Shown: positions 40,667 through 49,030 of the stretch, in pieces
Numbering within the stretch: position 1 is the stretch's first letter
Layout: each line of letters opens with the position of its first letter
From: Micromonospora echinospora
GTDB taxonomy: Bacteria > Actinomycetota > Actinomycetes > Mycobacteriales > Micromonosporaceae
Direction of reading: 5' to 3'
Assembly (NCBI RefSeq): GCF_014203425.1
Contig: NZ_JACHJC010000001.1
Coordinates: 2,356,001-2,420,000, forward strand
DNA length: 64,000 nt
The notes under the pieces: generated by a model
The model's input: only the letters and a program-made list of their open reading frames with translations
Databases searched by the model: none
What the model was told of the DNA's origin: nothing
Position numbers and translations under genes: made by a program

Positions 40667-42328
40667 GTGGAATCCCGCGAACGACAACGCCGGGCCGGTG
40701 ACCTGCTGGTCTGGGCGGTGCTCGCGACGCCGGTGACGGCCGGCCGGATCAGTCCGCCGTGGCAGGCGCACGACCTGCCGCTGTACGGCGTCGTGCTGGC
40801 CCTGCTCGCGCTGGCCGTGGCGGTGAGCCGCCGATGGCCGCTGGCGGCGGTGCTGGTCGTGGTCGCCGGTTCGCTCGTCGACGGAAACGTGGTCTTCGCC
40901 ATCCCGGTCTTCGGTTACCTGGCCGGGCTGCGCAGCGCCCGGGCCGCGCCGGCCGCTGTCGTCTTCGCCGCCATCGCGGTGACCGGCACCGTGCTCAACC
41001 TCGGGCTGCTCGGCACCGACCCGGCCACCTGGTTCATGCTCGCCTCGGTGCTGCTGTTCGCCGGGGTCTTCCCCTGGCTGCTGGGCCGGCTGCGGCGCCA
41101 GCAGCAGGCGCTCGCCGACGCCGGGCGGCGGCACGCGGAGGACGAACGGCGGGCGGTGGTGGAGCGCGTGCGCCTGCGGGAGCGGGCCCGGATCGCCCAG
41201 GACATGCACGACTCGCTCGGCCACGACCTGAGCCTCATCGCGCTGCGGGCCGGGGCACTGGAGCTGGCGCCGGACCTGTCCCCGGCACATCGGGCGGCGG
41301 CGGGGGAGCTGCGGGCCAGCGTGGCCGCCGCCTCGGAACGGCTGCACGACGTGGTCGGTGTGCTGCGCGAGGAGCACACGCTGCGACCGCCGGGGGAGTC
41401 GGTCGCGGACGTGGTCGACGGCGCGCGCGACGCCGGGATGGCGGTCGAGCTGCGTGCCGACGCCGCCGAGCTGCCGCCGCTGGTGGCGCACGCCGTGCAC
41501 CGGGTGGTCCGGGAGGCACTCACCAACGCCGCCCGGTACGCCCCGGACGCCCCGGTCGTGGTCGAGGTGACCCGGGCCGCCGACGCGGTGACCGTCGCGG
41601 TGGTCAACCCGGCGCCGCCGGCCGGCCCGCTGCCCGGACCGGCGTCGCACGGCTCCGGCCTGGTGGCGCTGCGCGAGCGGGTACGCCTCGCCGGCGGCGT
41701 GCTGGACGCCGGCCCGCGCGACGGCGGCTGGGCGGTCACCGCACACCTCCCGCTCACCGACGCGGGCCGTCCCGCCACGCCGCCGCCCGGCCGCGCGGAC
41801 GCCGGTTCACCGGTCGCCGGCCCGATCCGGGCCTCCGGGACGCCGGCCCTCGCCGACGCGGGTCCGCCGGTCACCGGCCTGGCTGACGGTTCCGGGGCCG
41901 CCGCCCCGAGACCCGGCGACGACGACCTCACGGAGATCGACCCGCTCGGCGCCGGACGCGTCGGCGTACGCGGCCGGGACGGACGCGGGGACGCGGAGCG
42001 CCGGCTGCGGGAGGCCCGTCGGCGGCTGCGGCGCAGCCTGCTCGTGGCGTTCGGCGCGCCCGCCGGACTGGCCCTGGTGCTGACCCTGGTCTACTACCCG
42101 CTCGCCACGGCCGGGGCGGTGCTCGACCAGGCGGGCTTCGAACGGCTGCGGCTGGGCGAGCCGCGCGACGCGCTCGAACTGCCCCGCCGCCAGGTCGATC
42201 CACCGGGGACCGGTGCCCTCCCGGGCTGCGAGTACTACACCGACCGCAACTTCCCGTTCGCCCAGGCGACCTGGCAGCTCTGCTTCGCCGACGGGCGGCT
42301 GGTCAGCAAGGAGCAGATCGCACCATGA
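40667..42328 (+). CDS. Sensor histidine kinase (HisKA_3 / NarL-partner type)
   Basis: A membrane kinase of about 553 residues. Four to five N-terminal membrane helices (LYGVVLALLALAVAV, WPLAAVLVVVAGSLV, TWFMLASVLLFAGVFPWLL) lead to the HisKA_3 phosphoacceptor IAQDMHDSLGHDLSLIALRAG and an ATPase domain with REALTNAARYAPDAPVVVEV and HGSGLVALRERVRLAGG. Unusually, a Pro/Ala linker, one more membrane helix (SLLVAFGAPAGLALVLTLVYYPLA) and a 75-residue outer tail with two cysteines (ALPGCEYYTDRN, WQLCFADGR) follow the catalytic core. GTG at 40667 is chosen because TAGCGT ends seven bases before it; GTGs at 40649 and 40658 are alternatives. Overlaps the regulator gene by four bases. Confidence 0.87.
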   Translation: MESRERQRRAGDLLVWAVLATPVTAGRISPPWQAHDLPLYGVVLALLALAVAVSRRWPLAAVLVVVAGSLVDGNVVFAIPVFGYLAGLRSARAAPAAVVFAAIAVTGTVLNLGLLGTDPATWFMLASVLLFAGVFPWLLGRLRRQQQALADAGRRHAEDERRAVVERVRLRERARIAQDMHDSLGHDLSLIALRAGALELAPDLSPAHRAAAGELRASVAAASERLHDVVGVLREEHTLRPPGESVADVVDGARDAGMAVELRADAAELPPLVAHAVHRVVREALTNAARYAPDAPVVVEVTRAADAVTVAVVNPAPPAGPLPGPASHGSGLVALRERVRLAGGVLDAGPRDGGWAVTAHLPLTDAGRPATPPPGRADAGSPVAGPIRASGTPALADAGPPVTGLADGSGAAAPRPGDDDLTEIDPLGAGRVGVRGRDGRGDAERRLREARRRLRRSLLVAFGAPAGLALVLTLVYYPLATAGAVLDQAGFERLRLGEPRDALELPRRQVDPPGTGALPGCEYYTDRNFPFAQATWQLCFADGRLVSKEQIAP

Positions 42329-43002
42329 GCGACGAGCGCGGGCGTCCGGTGCGGGTGGTGCTCGCCGACGACGAGGCCCTGGTCCGGGCCGGGGTCCGGA
42401 CGATCCTGGCCGCCGACCCCGGCGTCGAGGTGGTCGGCGAGGCCGAGGACGGCCTCGCGGCGGTCGAGCTGGTCCGCGCACACCGGCCCAGGGTGGCGCT
42501 GCTGGACATCCGGATGCCCCGCTGCGACGGGCTCAGCGCCGCGGCGCAGATCCGCCGGCTGGTGCCGGAGACGGCGGCGGTCATGCTCACCACGTTCGGC
42601 GACGACGACCTGATCGCCCGCGCGCTCGGCCACGGCGCCGCCGGGTTCCTGCTCAAGTCCGGCGACCCGCGGGAACTACTGGCCGGGGTGCGGGCGGTGG
42701 CCGACGGCGGGGCGTACCTGTCGCCGCGGGTCGCGCGCCGGGTGATCGAGCTGAGCGGCGGCCGGCTCGCCCGTGGCCCGTACGCGCGGGACCGACTGGC
42801 CGGACTCACCGACCGGGAACGCGACGTGCTGGCGCTGGTCGGTGCGGGACTGTCGAACGCCGAGATCGCCCGCCGGCTGCACCTGGTCGAGGGGACCGTG
42901 AAGAGCTACCTGACCAGCATCTTCACCCGGCTGGACGTGCGCAACCGGGTGCAGGCGGCGATCCTCGCGTACGAGGCGGGGCTGGTCCCGCCCGCCGGCT
43001 GA
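42325..43002 (+). CDS. NarL/LuxR-family response regulator
   Basis: A 225-residue response regulator: receiver domain VRVVLADDEALVRAGVRTIL with phosphorylation site in ALLDIRMPRCDG and switch residues in VMLTTFGDDD and GFLLKSGDP; C-terminal LuxR helix-turn-helix LTDRERDVLALVGAGLSNAEIARRLHLVEGTVKSYLTSIFTRL. Start overlaps the kinase stop codon, so they are a cognate pair. The convergent ABC exporter just downstream is a likely target, as this kinase-regulator-exporter grouping is common in actinobacteria. Confidence 0.93.
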   Translation: MSDERGRPVRVVLADDEALVRAGVRTILAADPGVEVVGEAEDGLAAVELVRAHRPRVALLDIRMPRCDGLSAAAQIRRLVPETAAVMLTTFGDDDLIARALGHGAAGFLLKSGDPRELLAGVRAVADGGAYLSPRVARRVIELSGGRLARGPYARDRLAGLTDRERDVLALVGAGLSNAEIARRLHLVEGTVKSYLTSIFTRLDVRNRVQAAILAYEAGLVPPAG

Positions 43003-43017
43003 CCAGCCCTGCCCCGC

Positions 43018-43839
43018 TCAGGCGTCGCGCCGTGCCAGCGCCCACCGGCCCAGCGCCAGTGCGGCGGCGCTCCAGGCGGCGAGCACCAGCAGGCCCACGG
43101 CCGCCGGGTACGGCGCGGTGTCCCCGGCCAGGAAGTGGTTGCCGGCCACGCCGGGCAAGGCGTCGGAGATCCGGGTGAGCACGGTGATGTCCGGCTCCCG
43201 CAACGACAGCGGCACGATCATCAGCAGCGCGAACAGCACTGTCAGCGTGAGCACCGCGCCGCGCAGCGCGCACGCCAGGCCGAGCGCCAGCACACCGGCC
43301 AGCGCCAGGTACGCCGCGGCGGCCACCACGTCGGCCACCGTGCCGCCCAGCGGGGCGCGGCCCCACTCGCCGAGCACCGGCCGGGCCGCCGCCGCGCCGA
43401 CGACGCCGAGCAGCAGCCCGAGGCCGAACGTCACCGCGCCCACCACTATCGCCTTGGCCGCCAGCACCCGCCCCCGCGATGGGGTGCACCGCAGCGTGGT
43501 GCGGATCGTGCCGGTGGTGAACTCGCTGGTGATCGCGAACAGGCCGAGCGCCAGCACCACGTACTGGGTCAGCTCCAGTGACCCGGCAACGATCTCGCCG
43601 ACGTCGAGCACGCCCGGGTTGTTCGTCGGATCGTCGTCGGTGTTGGCATTGCGCGCGTAGATGGCGAGCTGGGCGTTGCTCGCCGCCATGGTCAGCACCG
43701 CCGCGAGCAATGTCCACCAGGTGGAGCGCACCGACCAGAGTTTGGTCCACTCGGCGGCCACCGCCCCGGCGAGCGGATTTCCGGCCGGTGCGGGCCGGGT
43801 GGTCCGCCGGGCCGGGTCGAGCGTGGACGGTGCGGTCAT
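43018..43839 (-). CDS. ABC-2 type transporter permease
   Basis: A 273-residue membrane protein of the ABC-2 family with six helices, including WWTLLAAVLTMAASNAQLAI, YVVLALGLFAITSEFTTGTI, TFGLGLLLGVVGAAAARPVL and LLVLAAWSAAALALGRWALA. The TSEFTTGTIRTTLRCTPSRGRVLAAK segment is the typical coupling helix. Its ATG overlaps the ATPase stop by four bases. Probable exporter of a drug, lipid or peptide; no substrate evidence. Confidence 0.87.
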   Translation of the reverse strand: MTAPSTLDPARRTTRPAPAGNPLAGAVAAEWTKLWSVRSTWWTLLAAVLTMAASNAQLAIYARNANTDDDPTNNPGVLDVGEIVAGSLELTQYVVLALGLFAITSEFTTGTIRTTLRCTPSRGRVLAAKAIVVGAVTFGLGLLLGVVGAAAARPVLGEWGRAPLGGTVADVVAAAAYLALAGVLALGLACALRGAVLTLTVLFALLMIVPLSLREPDITVLTRISDALPGVAGNHFLAGDTAPYPAAVGLLVLAAWSAAALALGRWALARRDA

Positions 43840-44768
43840 CGCGTTCCACCTCCGGTCGGGCCGGCGGCGTACTCCACGCTGTCGGCGGTCAGCTCCAGGA
43901 ACGCCTCCTCCAGGGAGGGGGCGACGGGCGTCAGCTCGTGCAGGCGTACCCCCATCTCGTGCGCCAGGTCACCGACCCGGCCGGCGGTGCTGCCCGCGAC
44001 GGACATCCCGCCCTCGTCGGCGGTGACAGTCGCGCCCTCGGCGGCCAGCCGGTCGCCGAGCGCGGCGAGCGCGGCCGGCTCCGGCCCGCGTACCCGCACC
44101 GACGCGGCGGGCCGGGCGGCGATCAGCTCGGCCAGCGGCGCGTCCGCCACCAGCCGGCCGCGCCCGAGCACCACCAGCCGGTCGGCGGTCTGCTGCATCT
44201 CGCTCATCAGGTGGCTGGAGACGAGGACTGTGCGTCCCTCGTCGGCCAGGCGGCGGGTGAACCCGCGGATCCACCGCACCCCGTCCGGGTCGAGCCCGTT
44301 GACCGGCTCGTCGAGCAGCAGCACCGGCGGGTCGCCGAGCAGCGCGCCGGCGATGCCGAGCCGCTGCCCCATGCCCAGCGACAGCGCCCGGCCCGGCTTA
44401 CCGGCGGCGCGGGCGTCCAGACCGACCAGGTCGAGCACCTGCGCCACCCGCCGCTCCGGTACGCCGTTGCTGCGCGCCATCGCCCGCAGGTGCGCCACGC
44501 CGGAACGGGCCGGGTGCACACCTGTCGCGTCGAGCAGCGCGCCCACCTCGTACAGCGGGTGCCGCAGCGTGCGGTAGTCCCGGCCGTTGACGAGCGCCTG
44601 CCCCGCGGTGGGCCGGTCCAGGCCGAGCACCATCCGCATGGTGGTGGACTTACCCGCGCCGTTCGGGCCGAGGAACCCGGTGACCTGGCCGGGGCGGATC
44701 TCGACGGTCAGGTCGTCCACGGCGGTGACCCCGCCGAACCGTTTCGTCAACCCACGAAGTGTGATCAT
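43836..44768 (-). CDS. ABC transporter ATP-binding protein
   Basis: A 310-residue ATPase of the DrrA/CcmA-like export group. Walker A GPNGAGKSTTM, signature LSLGMGQRLGIAGALLG, Walker B VLLLDEPVNGLDPDG and switch VLVSSHLMSEM are all present; a C-terminal accessory domain of about 90 residues follows. ATG at 44768 has no ribosome-binding site but TAGCGT ends six bases ahead, so it is likely leaderless. First gene of the two-gene exporter operon. Confidence 0.93.
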   Translation of the reverse strand: MITLRGLTKRFGGVTAVDDLTVEIRPGQVTGFLGPNGAGKSTTMRMVLGLDRPTAGQALVNGRDYRTLRHPLYEVGALLDATGVHPARSGVAHLRAMARSNGVPERRVAQVLDLVGLDARAAGKPGRALSLGMGQRLGIAGALLGDPPVLLLDEPVNGLDPDGVRWIRGFTRRLADEGRTVLVSSHLMSEMQQTADRLVVLGRGRLVADAPLAELIAARPAASVRVRGPEPAALAALGDRLAAEGATVTADEGGMSVAGSTAGRVGDLAHEMGVRLHELTPVAPSLEEAFLELTADSVEYAAGPTGGGTR

Positions 44769-44839
44769 GCGGCGACGCTATTGCGCGGCGGTGCCGCCGC
44801 ACTGCCGTCGAACGGCAGCCCCCCACCCTGACTTTCGTA

Positions 44840-44890
44840 AGGAAGGGCCCCTTATTAACGCCTCCGGTAGAGGAAGGGCCCCCTGTTAAC
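44840..44890. repeat. Two tandem copies of a 20-base GGGCCC repeat
   Basis: AGGAAGGGCCCCTTATTAAC at 44840-44859 and AGGAAGGGCCCCCTGTTAAC at 44871-44890 differ at two or three bases and are 31 bases apart. Each carries GGGCCC and ends in a TTAAC tract that is rare in such GC-rich DNA. It lies between the exporter start and the P450 stop. Confidence 0.8.
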
Positions 44891-44901
44891 ACCCGCAGGG
44901 C

Positions 44902-46065
44902 TCAGGCGCGGCGGACCACGAACGCGTCCGGCATCCGGAACGTCAGGTTGTCCGGGCACCACGGTGGACGGACCACAGTCACGCCGTCCAGCAGCGCGGT
45001 CGCCTCGGCGACCACCACTGCGGCCTCCATCCGGGCCAGCTGCGCGCCGACGCAGCGGTGCGGCCCGGCGCCGAACGCCAGGTGCCGCCGCGAGCCGGGC
45101 TGCCCGGGGCGGAACTCGCCCGGCGCGCCGACCACGGCCGGGTCGCGCCCGGCGCGGGCCAGCCACGCCACCACGCTGGTGCCCGCCGCCACCGGCAGCT
45201 CGCCGAGCGTCGTGTCCACGGCTGCCACCCGCCGCCAGGTGACGATCGGCGGTTCCAGCCGCAGCCCTTCCTCGACCACGTCGTCCACCGCCACCGTGCC
45301 GGCGCGCAGCCCGGCCCGTACGGTCGACTCCCCGGCCAGCCGGTGCAACAGCAGGGTGAGGAACTGCGAGGTGGTCTCCTGACCGGCGACCAGCAGGAAG
45401 AACAGCGCGCCGACGACCACGTCGGGGGAGTGCCCGGCGTCGCGCAGCCGCGCGGCGAGCCCGCCCCCGGTGGCGGCGAACTCGCGCAGCACGGTGTGGA
45501 ACCGGCCGACTTCGGCGGCGAGTGCGAGCTGCCGGGAGGAGTCCAGCGGCGCCCAGAACAGCTCCAGCGCGGCCCGGGCGAAGTCCTTCACCGCGCCGAC
45601 CGGGGCGTCCGGCAGCTCGACCAGCCGGGCCAGCACCAGCAGCGGCAGGTCGGCGGCGAGACCGGCGTACAGGTCGACCGGGCGGCCCGCGTCCAGCGCC
45701 GCCGCCAGTGCGGCCACCCGCTGCCGGACCAGCCCGGTCAGCCACTGGCGCTGCGCGGCCACCCGGTGCGGGTGCAGCGCGTCGGCGACGATGCCGCGGA
45801 TCTCCGGGTGGCTGGCGCCGCCGTTGTTCGCCAGCGTCGGCGGCAGCCGGAACCGGTGCCCGGCGAGCACCCGCAGCGCGGCCACCGGGACCGGGGTGAC
45901 CGCGTCGAGCGCGTTGTCCGGCCGGAACGTCACCGGGTCGGTGAGCACCTGGCGTACGAGCGCGTGCCGGGTCACCACCAGGTGCGGCACGCCGATGTGG
46001 TCGACAACCGTGGCCGCGTCCGGCCACTGCTCGTCGACGGACTCCCCCCAGCCCCGGAACAGCAC
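44902..46065 (-). CDS. Cytochrome P450
   Basis: A 387-residue bacterial class I P450. I-helix oxygen-binding motif LLVAGQETTS, K-helix ExxR in VVEEGLRLEPP, and heme loop FGAGPHRCVGAQLAR with the cysteine ligand. No membrane anchor, no fused reductase, and no ferredoxin gene nearby, so electron donors come from elsewhere. GTG at 46065 is preceded by TAGCGT and six bases; that -10 overlaps the stop codon of the upstream methyltransferase gene, 9 bases away. Substrate unknown; not clearly part of a biosynthetic cluster. Confidence 0.92.
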   Translation of the reverse strand: MLFRGWGESVDEQWPDAATVVDHIGVPHLVVTRHALVRQVLTDPVTFRPDNALDAVTPVPVAALRVLAGHRFRLPPTLANNGGASHPEIRGIVADALHPHRVAAQRQWLTGLVRQRVAALAAALDAGRPVDLYAGLAADLPLLVLARLVELPDAPVGAVKDFARAALELFWAPLDSSRQLALAAEVGRFHTVLREFAATGGGLAARLRDAGHSPDVVVGALFFLLVAGQETTSQFLTLLLHRLAGESTVRAGLRAGTVAVDDVVEEGLRLEPPIVTWRRVAAVDTTLGELPVAAGTSVVAWLARAGRDPAVVGAPGEFRPGQPGSRRHLAFGAGPHRCVGAQLARMEAAVVVAEATALLDGVTVVRPPWCPDNLTFRMPDAFVVRRA

Positions 46066-46074
46066 GCGGTAACG

Positions 46075-46761
46075 CTAGCGGCGGGCGCCGGGCGGGTTCG
46101 GGTCCAGCTCCCACACGGTGGTGTGCTTCACCCGTACGCTCTCCAGCGCCTCGGACACCGGCACGTCGTACGCGGCCAGCTCGTGGAACCGTTCGCGGGG
46201 AAGGAACACCCGGCCCGGGTCGCCCACCAGCACCCGGGCGCCGGAACGGGCGGCCCGGAGCAGGAAGCGCAGCATCCGGCGGGCCATCGCCTCGCTGTAG
46301 AAGACGTCCCCGGCCAGCACCACCTCGGCGTCGCCCGCGTCGGAGTCGAGGATGTCGCCGAGTTCGGCGTCGACGCGTACCCCGTTGGCCCCGGCATTGA
46401 GCGCGACGGCCGCGACGGCCCGCTCGTCCACCTCGACGGCCCGGACGCCGGCCGCGCCGGCGCGGGCGGCGGCGATGGCGACCAGGCCGGAGCCGGAGGC
46501 CAGGTCGAGCACCCGGCGGCCGGCGACCACCTCGGGGTGGTCGGTCACGTAGCGGGCCAGACCCTGCCCGCCGGCCCAGGCGAACGCCCAGAACGGCGGC
46601 GGCTGGGCGCTGCGGAACTCGCCCTCGGTCAGTTCCCACAGGCCGATCGGCTCGTCGGCCTGGTGCAGCAGCACCTCGGGCACGAACGCCACGGGGGCGA
46701 GGCGGGCGTGCAGCCGGACGAACGCGGCGGACAGCTCGGACACCGGAGAATTGTGTCCCAC
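46075..46761 (-). CDS. Class I SAM-dependent methyltransferase (COG3897 / lysine-methyltransferase-like)
   Basis: A 228-residue methyltransferase. SAM motif I is VLDLASGSGLVAIAAARAG, motif II VEVDERAVAAVALNAGANG, and the catalytic-region VVLAGDVFYSEAMARRMLRFL. The PPFWAFAWAGGQGLARYV block is typical of the nicotinamide/ETF-beta lysine methyltransferase-like group. Target unknown. GTG at 46761 is the furthest start; a second GTG six codons in (VSELSAAF) is possible. It is upstream of the P450 with a 9-base gap and may share a transcript. Confidence 0.83.
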   Translation of the reverse strand: MGHNSPVSELSAAFVRLHARLAPVAFVPEVLLHQADEPIGLWELTEGEFRSAQPPPFWAFAWAGGQGLARYVTDHPEVVAGRRVLDLASGSGLVAIAAARAGAAGVRAVEVDERAVAAVALNAGANGVRVDAELGDILDSDAGDAEVVLAGDVFYSEAMARRMLRFLLRAARSGARVLVGDPGRVFLPRERFHELAAYDVPVSEALESVRVKHTTVWELDPNPPGARR

Positions 46762-46933
46762 CCGGGGTCTCGGCCCGCATCCCGGGCGTGTCGCGGTGAG
46801 GTCGTGACCGGTTCACCACGTTCGGTGAAATGGCCCTCGTGTTGTGGCGTTGGATGCGAACACGCCCGTCTACCGGCGTGCCCGGCGCGCTCCTAGCGTT
46901 GCCTGTGGATACGACCGAGGGTGAGGAGGCGTG

Positions 46934-47761
46934 GTGAGCGAGTGGCGGCACGCGCTGCGGATCGGACTGGTGCTGACCTTCGTGGCCGGGACCGGGTACG
47001 GCGGAGCCCTGCCCGCCCGGGCGGCGGCCGCCTTCTCCACCGAGCTGAGCGGCCTGCCGGACGAGTTCACCGCAGGGAACCGGGTGGAGACGCTGTCCGC
47101 CGTGGTCTCCCGCTCCGACGGGGGCGGCTGTGTCAAGGTGCGCTGGTCGATGGTGGTGCGGGTGCAGGGCCTGCGCCTGGACCAGCTGAAGGTCGACCGG
47201 GTGGAGGACAGCGGGTCGTTCCCGCTGGAGATCCGCACCGAGGGAGACACCGCCCGGCTGACCGACAGGCAACTCGATCCGGGTGTGCTCTGCCCGGGCC
47301 GTACGGTGACGGCCCGATACCGGGTGGCGTTCGCCGAGGACGTGGCGCGCGGGCGGGTGAGCTTTGCCGCCGAGGCGTACGACCCGCAGTTGCGCCTGCT
47401 GGCCCGGCGGACCGCCACCCGGCAGGTGGTGGGTGAGTCGGCCGAGCCGACGCCGAAGCCGTCGCCGACCAGCGCGGAGCCCACGGAGGTGCCTTCGGAG
47501 GAGCCCGCCGACGATCCGGTGACCGACGAGCCGACCGACGCGGCAGTGGTGGAGCCGCCGCCCGGGGGTGTTGCCGGTCGCCCGGTCGCGGACAGCGGTG
47601 GCTTCGGCCTCGTGCAGGCCGCGTTCCTGCTGGGTGGTCTGCTGCTGTTCCTCGGCGCCGGGTTGCTGCTGCGGATGCGCCGCCTGCTGCGCCCCGCCGC
47701 CGCCACCGAGCCGGAGACCCTGCCACCGCCCTTCGAACGCCCCCGCCCGACCTGGCCCTGA
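46934..47761 (+). CDS. Secreted protein with C-terminal membrane anchor, unknown function
   Basis: A 275-residue surface protein. Signal peptide at the N-terminus (ALRIGLVLTFVAGTGYGGALPARA), a beta-rich domain of about 130 residues with two cysteines (GGGCVKVRW, GVLCPGRTVTARYRV), a Pro/Thr/Glu spacer (AEPTPKPSPTSAEPTEVPSE), a C-terminal membrane helix (LVQAAFLLGGLLLFLGAGLLL) and a short basic cytoplasmic tail. No LPxTG sorting motif. GTG at 46934 is four bases after GAGGAGG; GTG at 46931 would be too close. TAGCGT at 46893-46898 could be its -10. No family recognised. Confidence 0.7.
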   Translation: MSEWRHALRIGLVLTFVAGTGYGGALPARAAAAFSTELSGLPDEFTAGNRVETLSAVVSRSDGGGCVKVRWSMVVRVQGLRLDQLKVDRVEDSGSFPLEIRTEGDTARLTDRQLDPGVLCPGRTVTARYRVAFAEDVARGRVSFAAEAYDPQLRLLARRTATRQVVGESAEPTPKPSPTSAEPTEVPSEEPADDPVTDEPTDAAVVEPPPGGVAGRPVADSGGFGLVQAAFLLGGLLLFLGAGLLLRMRRLLRPAAATEPETLPPPFERPRPTWP

Positions 47762-47774
47762 CCGGCGGGCGCGG

Positions 47775-48377
47775 TCAGTCGAGCTGGCTCGGTTCTAGGC
47801 CCAGTTCGCGGGCGGCGACGAGGCGGATCCACTCGGCGATCTGGCGGCGCGTGATCACCCGCTCGTGCACCGCGAGCTGGACCGCGAGGCCGTCCATCAC
47901 CGCGCTGATCCGCCAGGCCGCGCCGGCCGGGTCGGGGCAGTCGAACGTGCCCTCGGTGACCCCGTCCGTGATTACTGCGGCCAGGTCCTGCCGCCATCGC
48001 AGGTCCAGCCGCCGGGAGAGCTTCTCCAGTTCCGGGGTGCGCAGCGACTCCGCCCAGCCGTCGATCCACATGGACCAGGAGGTGGCGCGCCCGGTCGGCG
48101 CGTACAGGCGCAGCATGCGGCGCAGTTTCGCCAGCGGCGGCGCGGAGGAGCGGAGCACCGCGTCGAGTCGGGTCAGGTCCTGGTCGACGGCGTACGCGAA
48201 CGCCTGGGCGAGTAGCCGGTCCTTGGTGGCGAAGTGGTAGAACACGAGCGCCTGACTGACCCCGGCGGCCTCCGCCACGTCGGCCGTGCGGGTGTTGGCG
48301 AGCCCTCGTTCCGCGATCACCTCGCAGGCCGTACGCAGCAGCGCGTCCAGGCGGATCTCGGCGGCTCGTCTCGTCAC
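47775..48377 (-). CDS. TetR-family transcriptional regulator
   Basis: A 200-residue TetR regulator. The helix-turn-helix covers IRLDALLRTACEVIAERGLANTRTADVAEAAGVSQALVFYHFATKDRLLAQAF; the C-terminal ligand domain is about 140 residues. GTG at 48377 is preferred because TACCGT ends six bases before it (leaderless layout) and because it gives a normal N-terminus; an ATG at 48395 is in frame but lies within that promoter. Target genes unknown; the convergent surface-protein gene is 13 bases away. Confidence 0.88.
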   Translation of the reverse strand: MTRRAAEIRLDALLRTACEVIAERGLANTRTADVAEAAGVSQALVFYHFATKDRLLAQAFAYAVDQDLTRLDAVLRSSAPPLAKLRRMLRLYAPTGRATSWSMWIDGWAESLRTPELEKLSRRLDLRWRQDLAAVITDGVTEGTFDCPDPAGAAWRISAVMDGLAVQLAVHERVITRRQIAEWIRLVAARELGLEPSQLD

Positions 48378-48590
48378 GGCGTTACGGTAACCCATCCGGA
48401 TGACCACGGGGAGTTACCGAGGCGGCTGGTCGGCGGTCGGACAGTCGGATGCCGGACACTCGACTCGCCGGTCTGCTTCCGCAGGTGGGAGCGCTTGCCA
48501 ATGCCCTCGGGAGCCAACCACCCAGGCTCCTAGGAAGCTGAGGGCGAGCGCCGCCCGCCACCGTCGGACGCGCCGGAAACGGGACCCGAT

Positions 48591-48620
48591 TTGGCAACCG
48601 TTCCCGGGCTCGGCTAAAGT
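48591..48620 (+). promoter_or_regulatory. Promoter of the tRNA-Gly-Cys-Val cluster
   Basis: TTGGCA at 48591-48596 and TAAAGT at 48615-48620 with an 18-base spacer, 32 bases before the tRNA-Gly gene. A good housekeeping-sigma match. Confidence 0.7.
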
Positions 48621-48652
48621 TCTCATCCGTCACCGGATAACACCGGGGGCGT

Positions 48653-48725
48653 GCGGACGTAGCGCAGCTGGTAGCGCATCACCTTGCCAAGGTGAGGGTC
48701 GCGGGTTCGAATCCCGTCGTCCGCT
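48653..48725 (+). tRNA. tRNA-Gly (GCC)
   Basis: A 73-base cloverleaf: acceptor GCGGACG/CGTCCGC with discriminator T, anticodon loop CTTGCCAAG (GCC), T-loop GGTTCGAATCC. The 3' CCA is not encoded. Identical to the copy at 50336-50408. Confidence 0.97.
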
Positions 48726-48759
48726 CGGAGATGCCGCCACGCAGTTCGGGGGCAACCTC

Positions 48760-48830
48760 GGTGGAGTGGCCGAGAGGCGAGGCAACGGCCTGCAAAGCCG
48801 TGTACACGGGTTCAAATCCCGTCTCCACCT
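48760..48830 (+). tRNA. tRNA-Cys (GCA)
   Basis: A 71-base cloverleaf: acceptor GGTGGAG/CTCCACC with discriminator T, anticodon loop CCTGCAAAG (GCA), T-loop GGTTCAAATCC. No encoded CCA. It separates Gly and Val here but is missing from the second cluster. Confidence 0.97.
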
Positions 48831-48843
48831 CGGCAGTAGACGA

Positions 48844-48918
48844 GGGCGATTGGCGCAGTGGGAGCGCGCTTCCTTGACACGGAAGAGGTCACTGGTTCAA
48901 ACCCAGTATCGCCCACCA
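48844..48918 (+). tRNA. tRNA-Val (GAC), CCA encoded
   Basis: A 72-base cloverleaf (48844-48915) plus encoded CCA (48916-48918): acceptor GGGCGAT/ATCGCCC with discriminator A, anticodon loop CTTGACACG (GAC), T-loop GGTTCAAACCC. The second copy at 50420 has the same body but no CCA. Confidence 0.97.
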
Positions 48919-48922
48919 GCGG

Positions 48923-48954
48923 AAAGGCCGTGTCGATCATTCGACACGGCCTTT
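48923..48954 (+). terminator. Terminator of the first tRNA cluster
   Basis: Perfect 14-base arms AAAGGCCGTGTCGA (48923-48936) and TCGACACGGCCTTT (48941-48954) around TCAT, five bases after the tRNA-Val CCA. Confidence 0.92.
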
Positions 48955-49030
48955 CTCGTCGTCATCGATCAGTCCAGTGCCCCGCCGCTGGCCATTGCCG
49001 CGCCCGCGCGGCCGCACCCAGACTGGCCCG

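Noticed and set aside
44902..46761. Natural-product cluster around the P450 and methyltransferase
   Set aside because: No synthase, carrier protein or ferredoxin gene nearby; the neighbours are a two-component system, an exporter and a surface protein.
48486..48500. CebR-like sequence TGGGAGCGCTTGCCA
   Set aside because: The second half is shifted by one base and does not form the palindrome; it lies upstream of tRNA genes, not of sugar genes.
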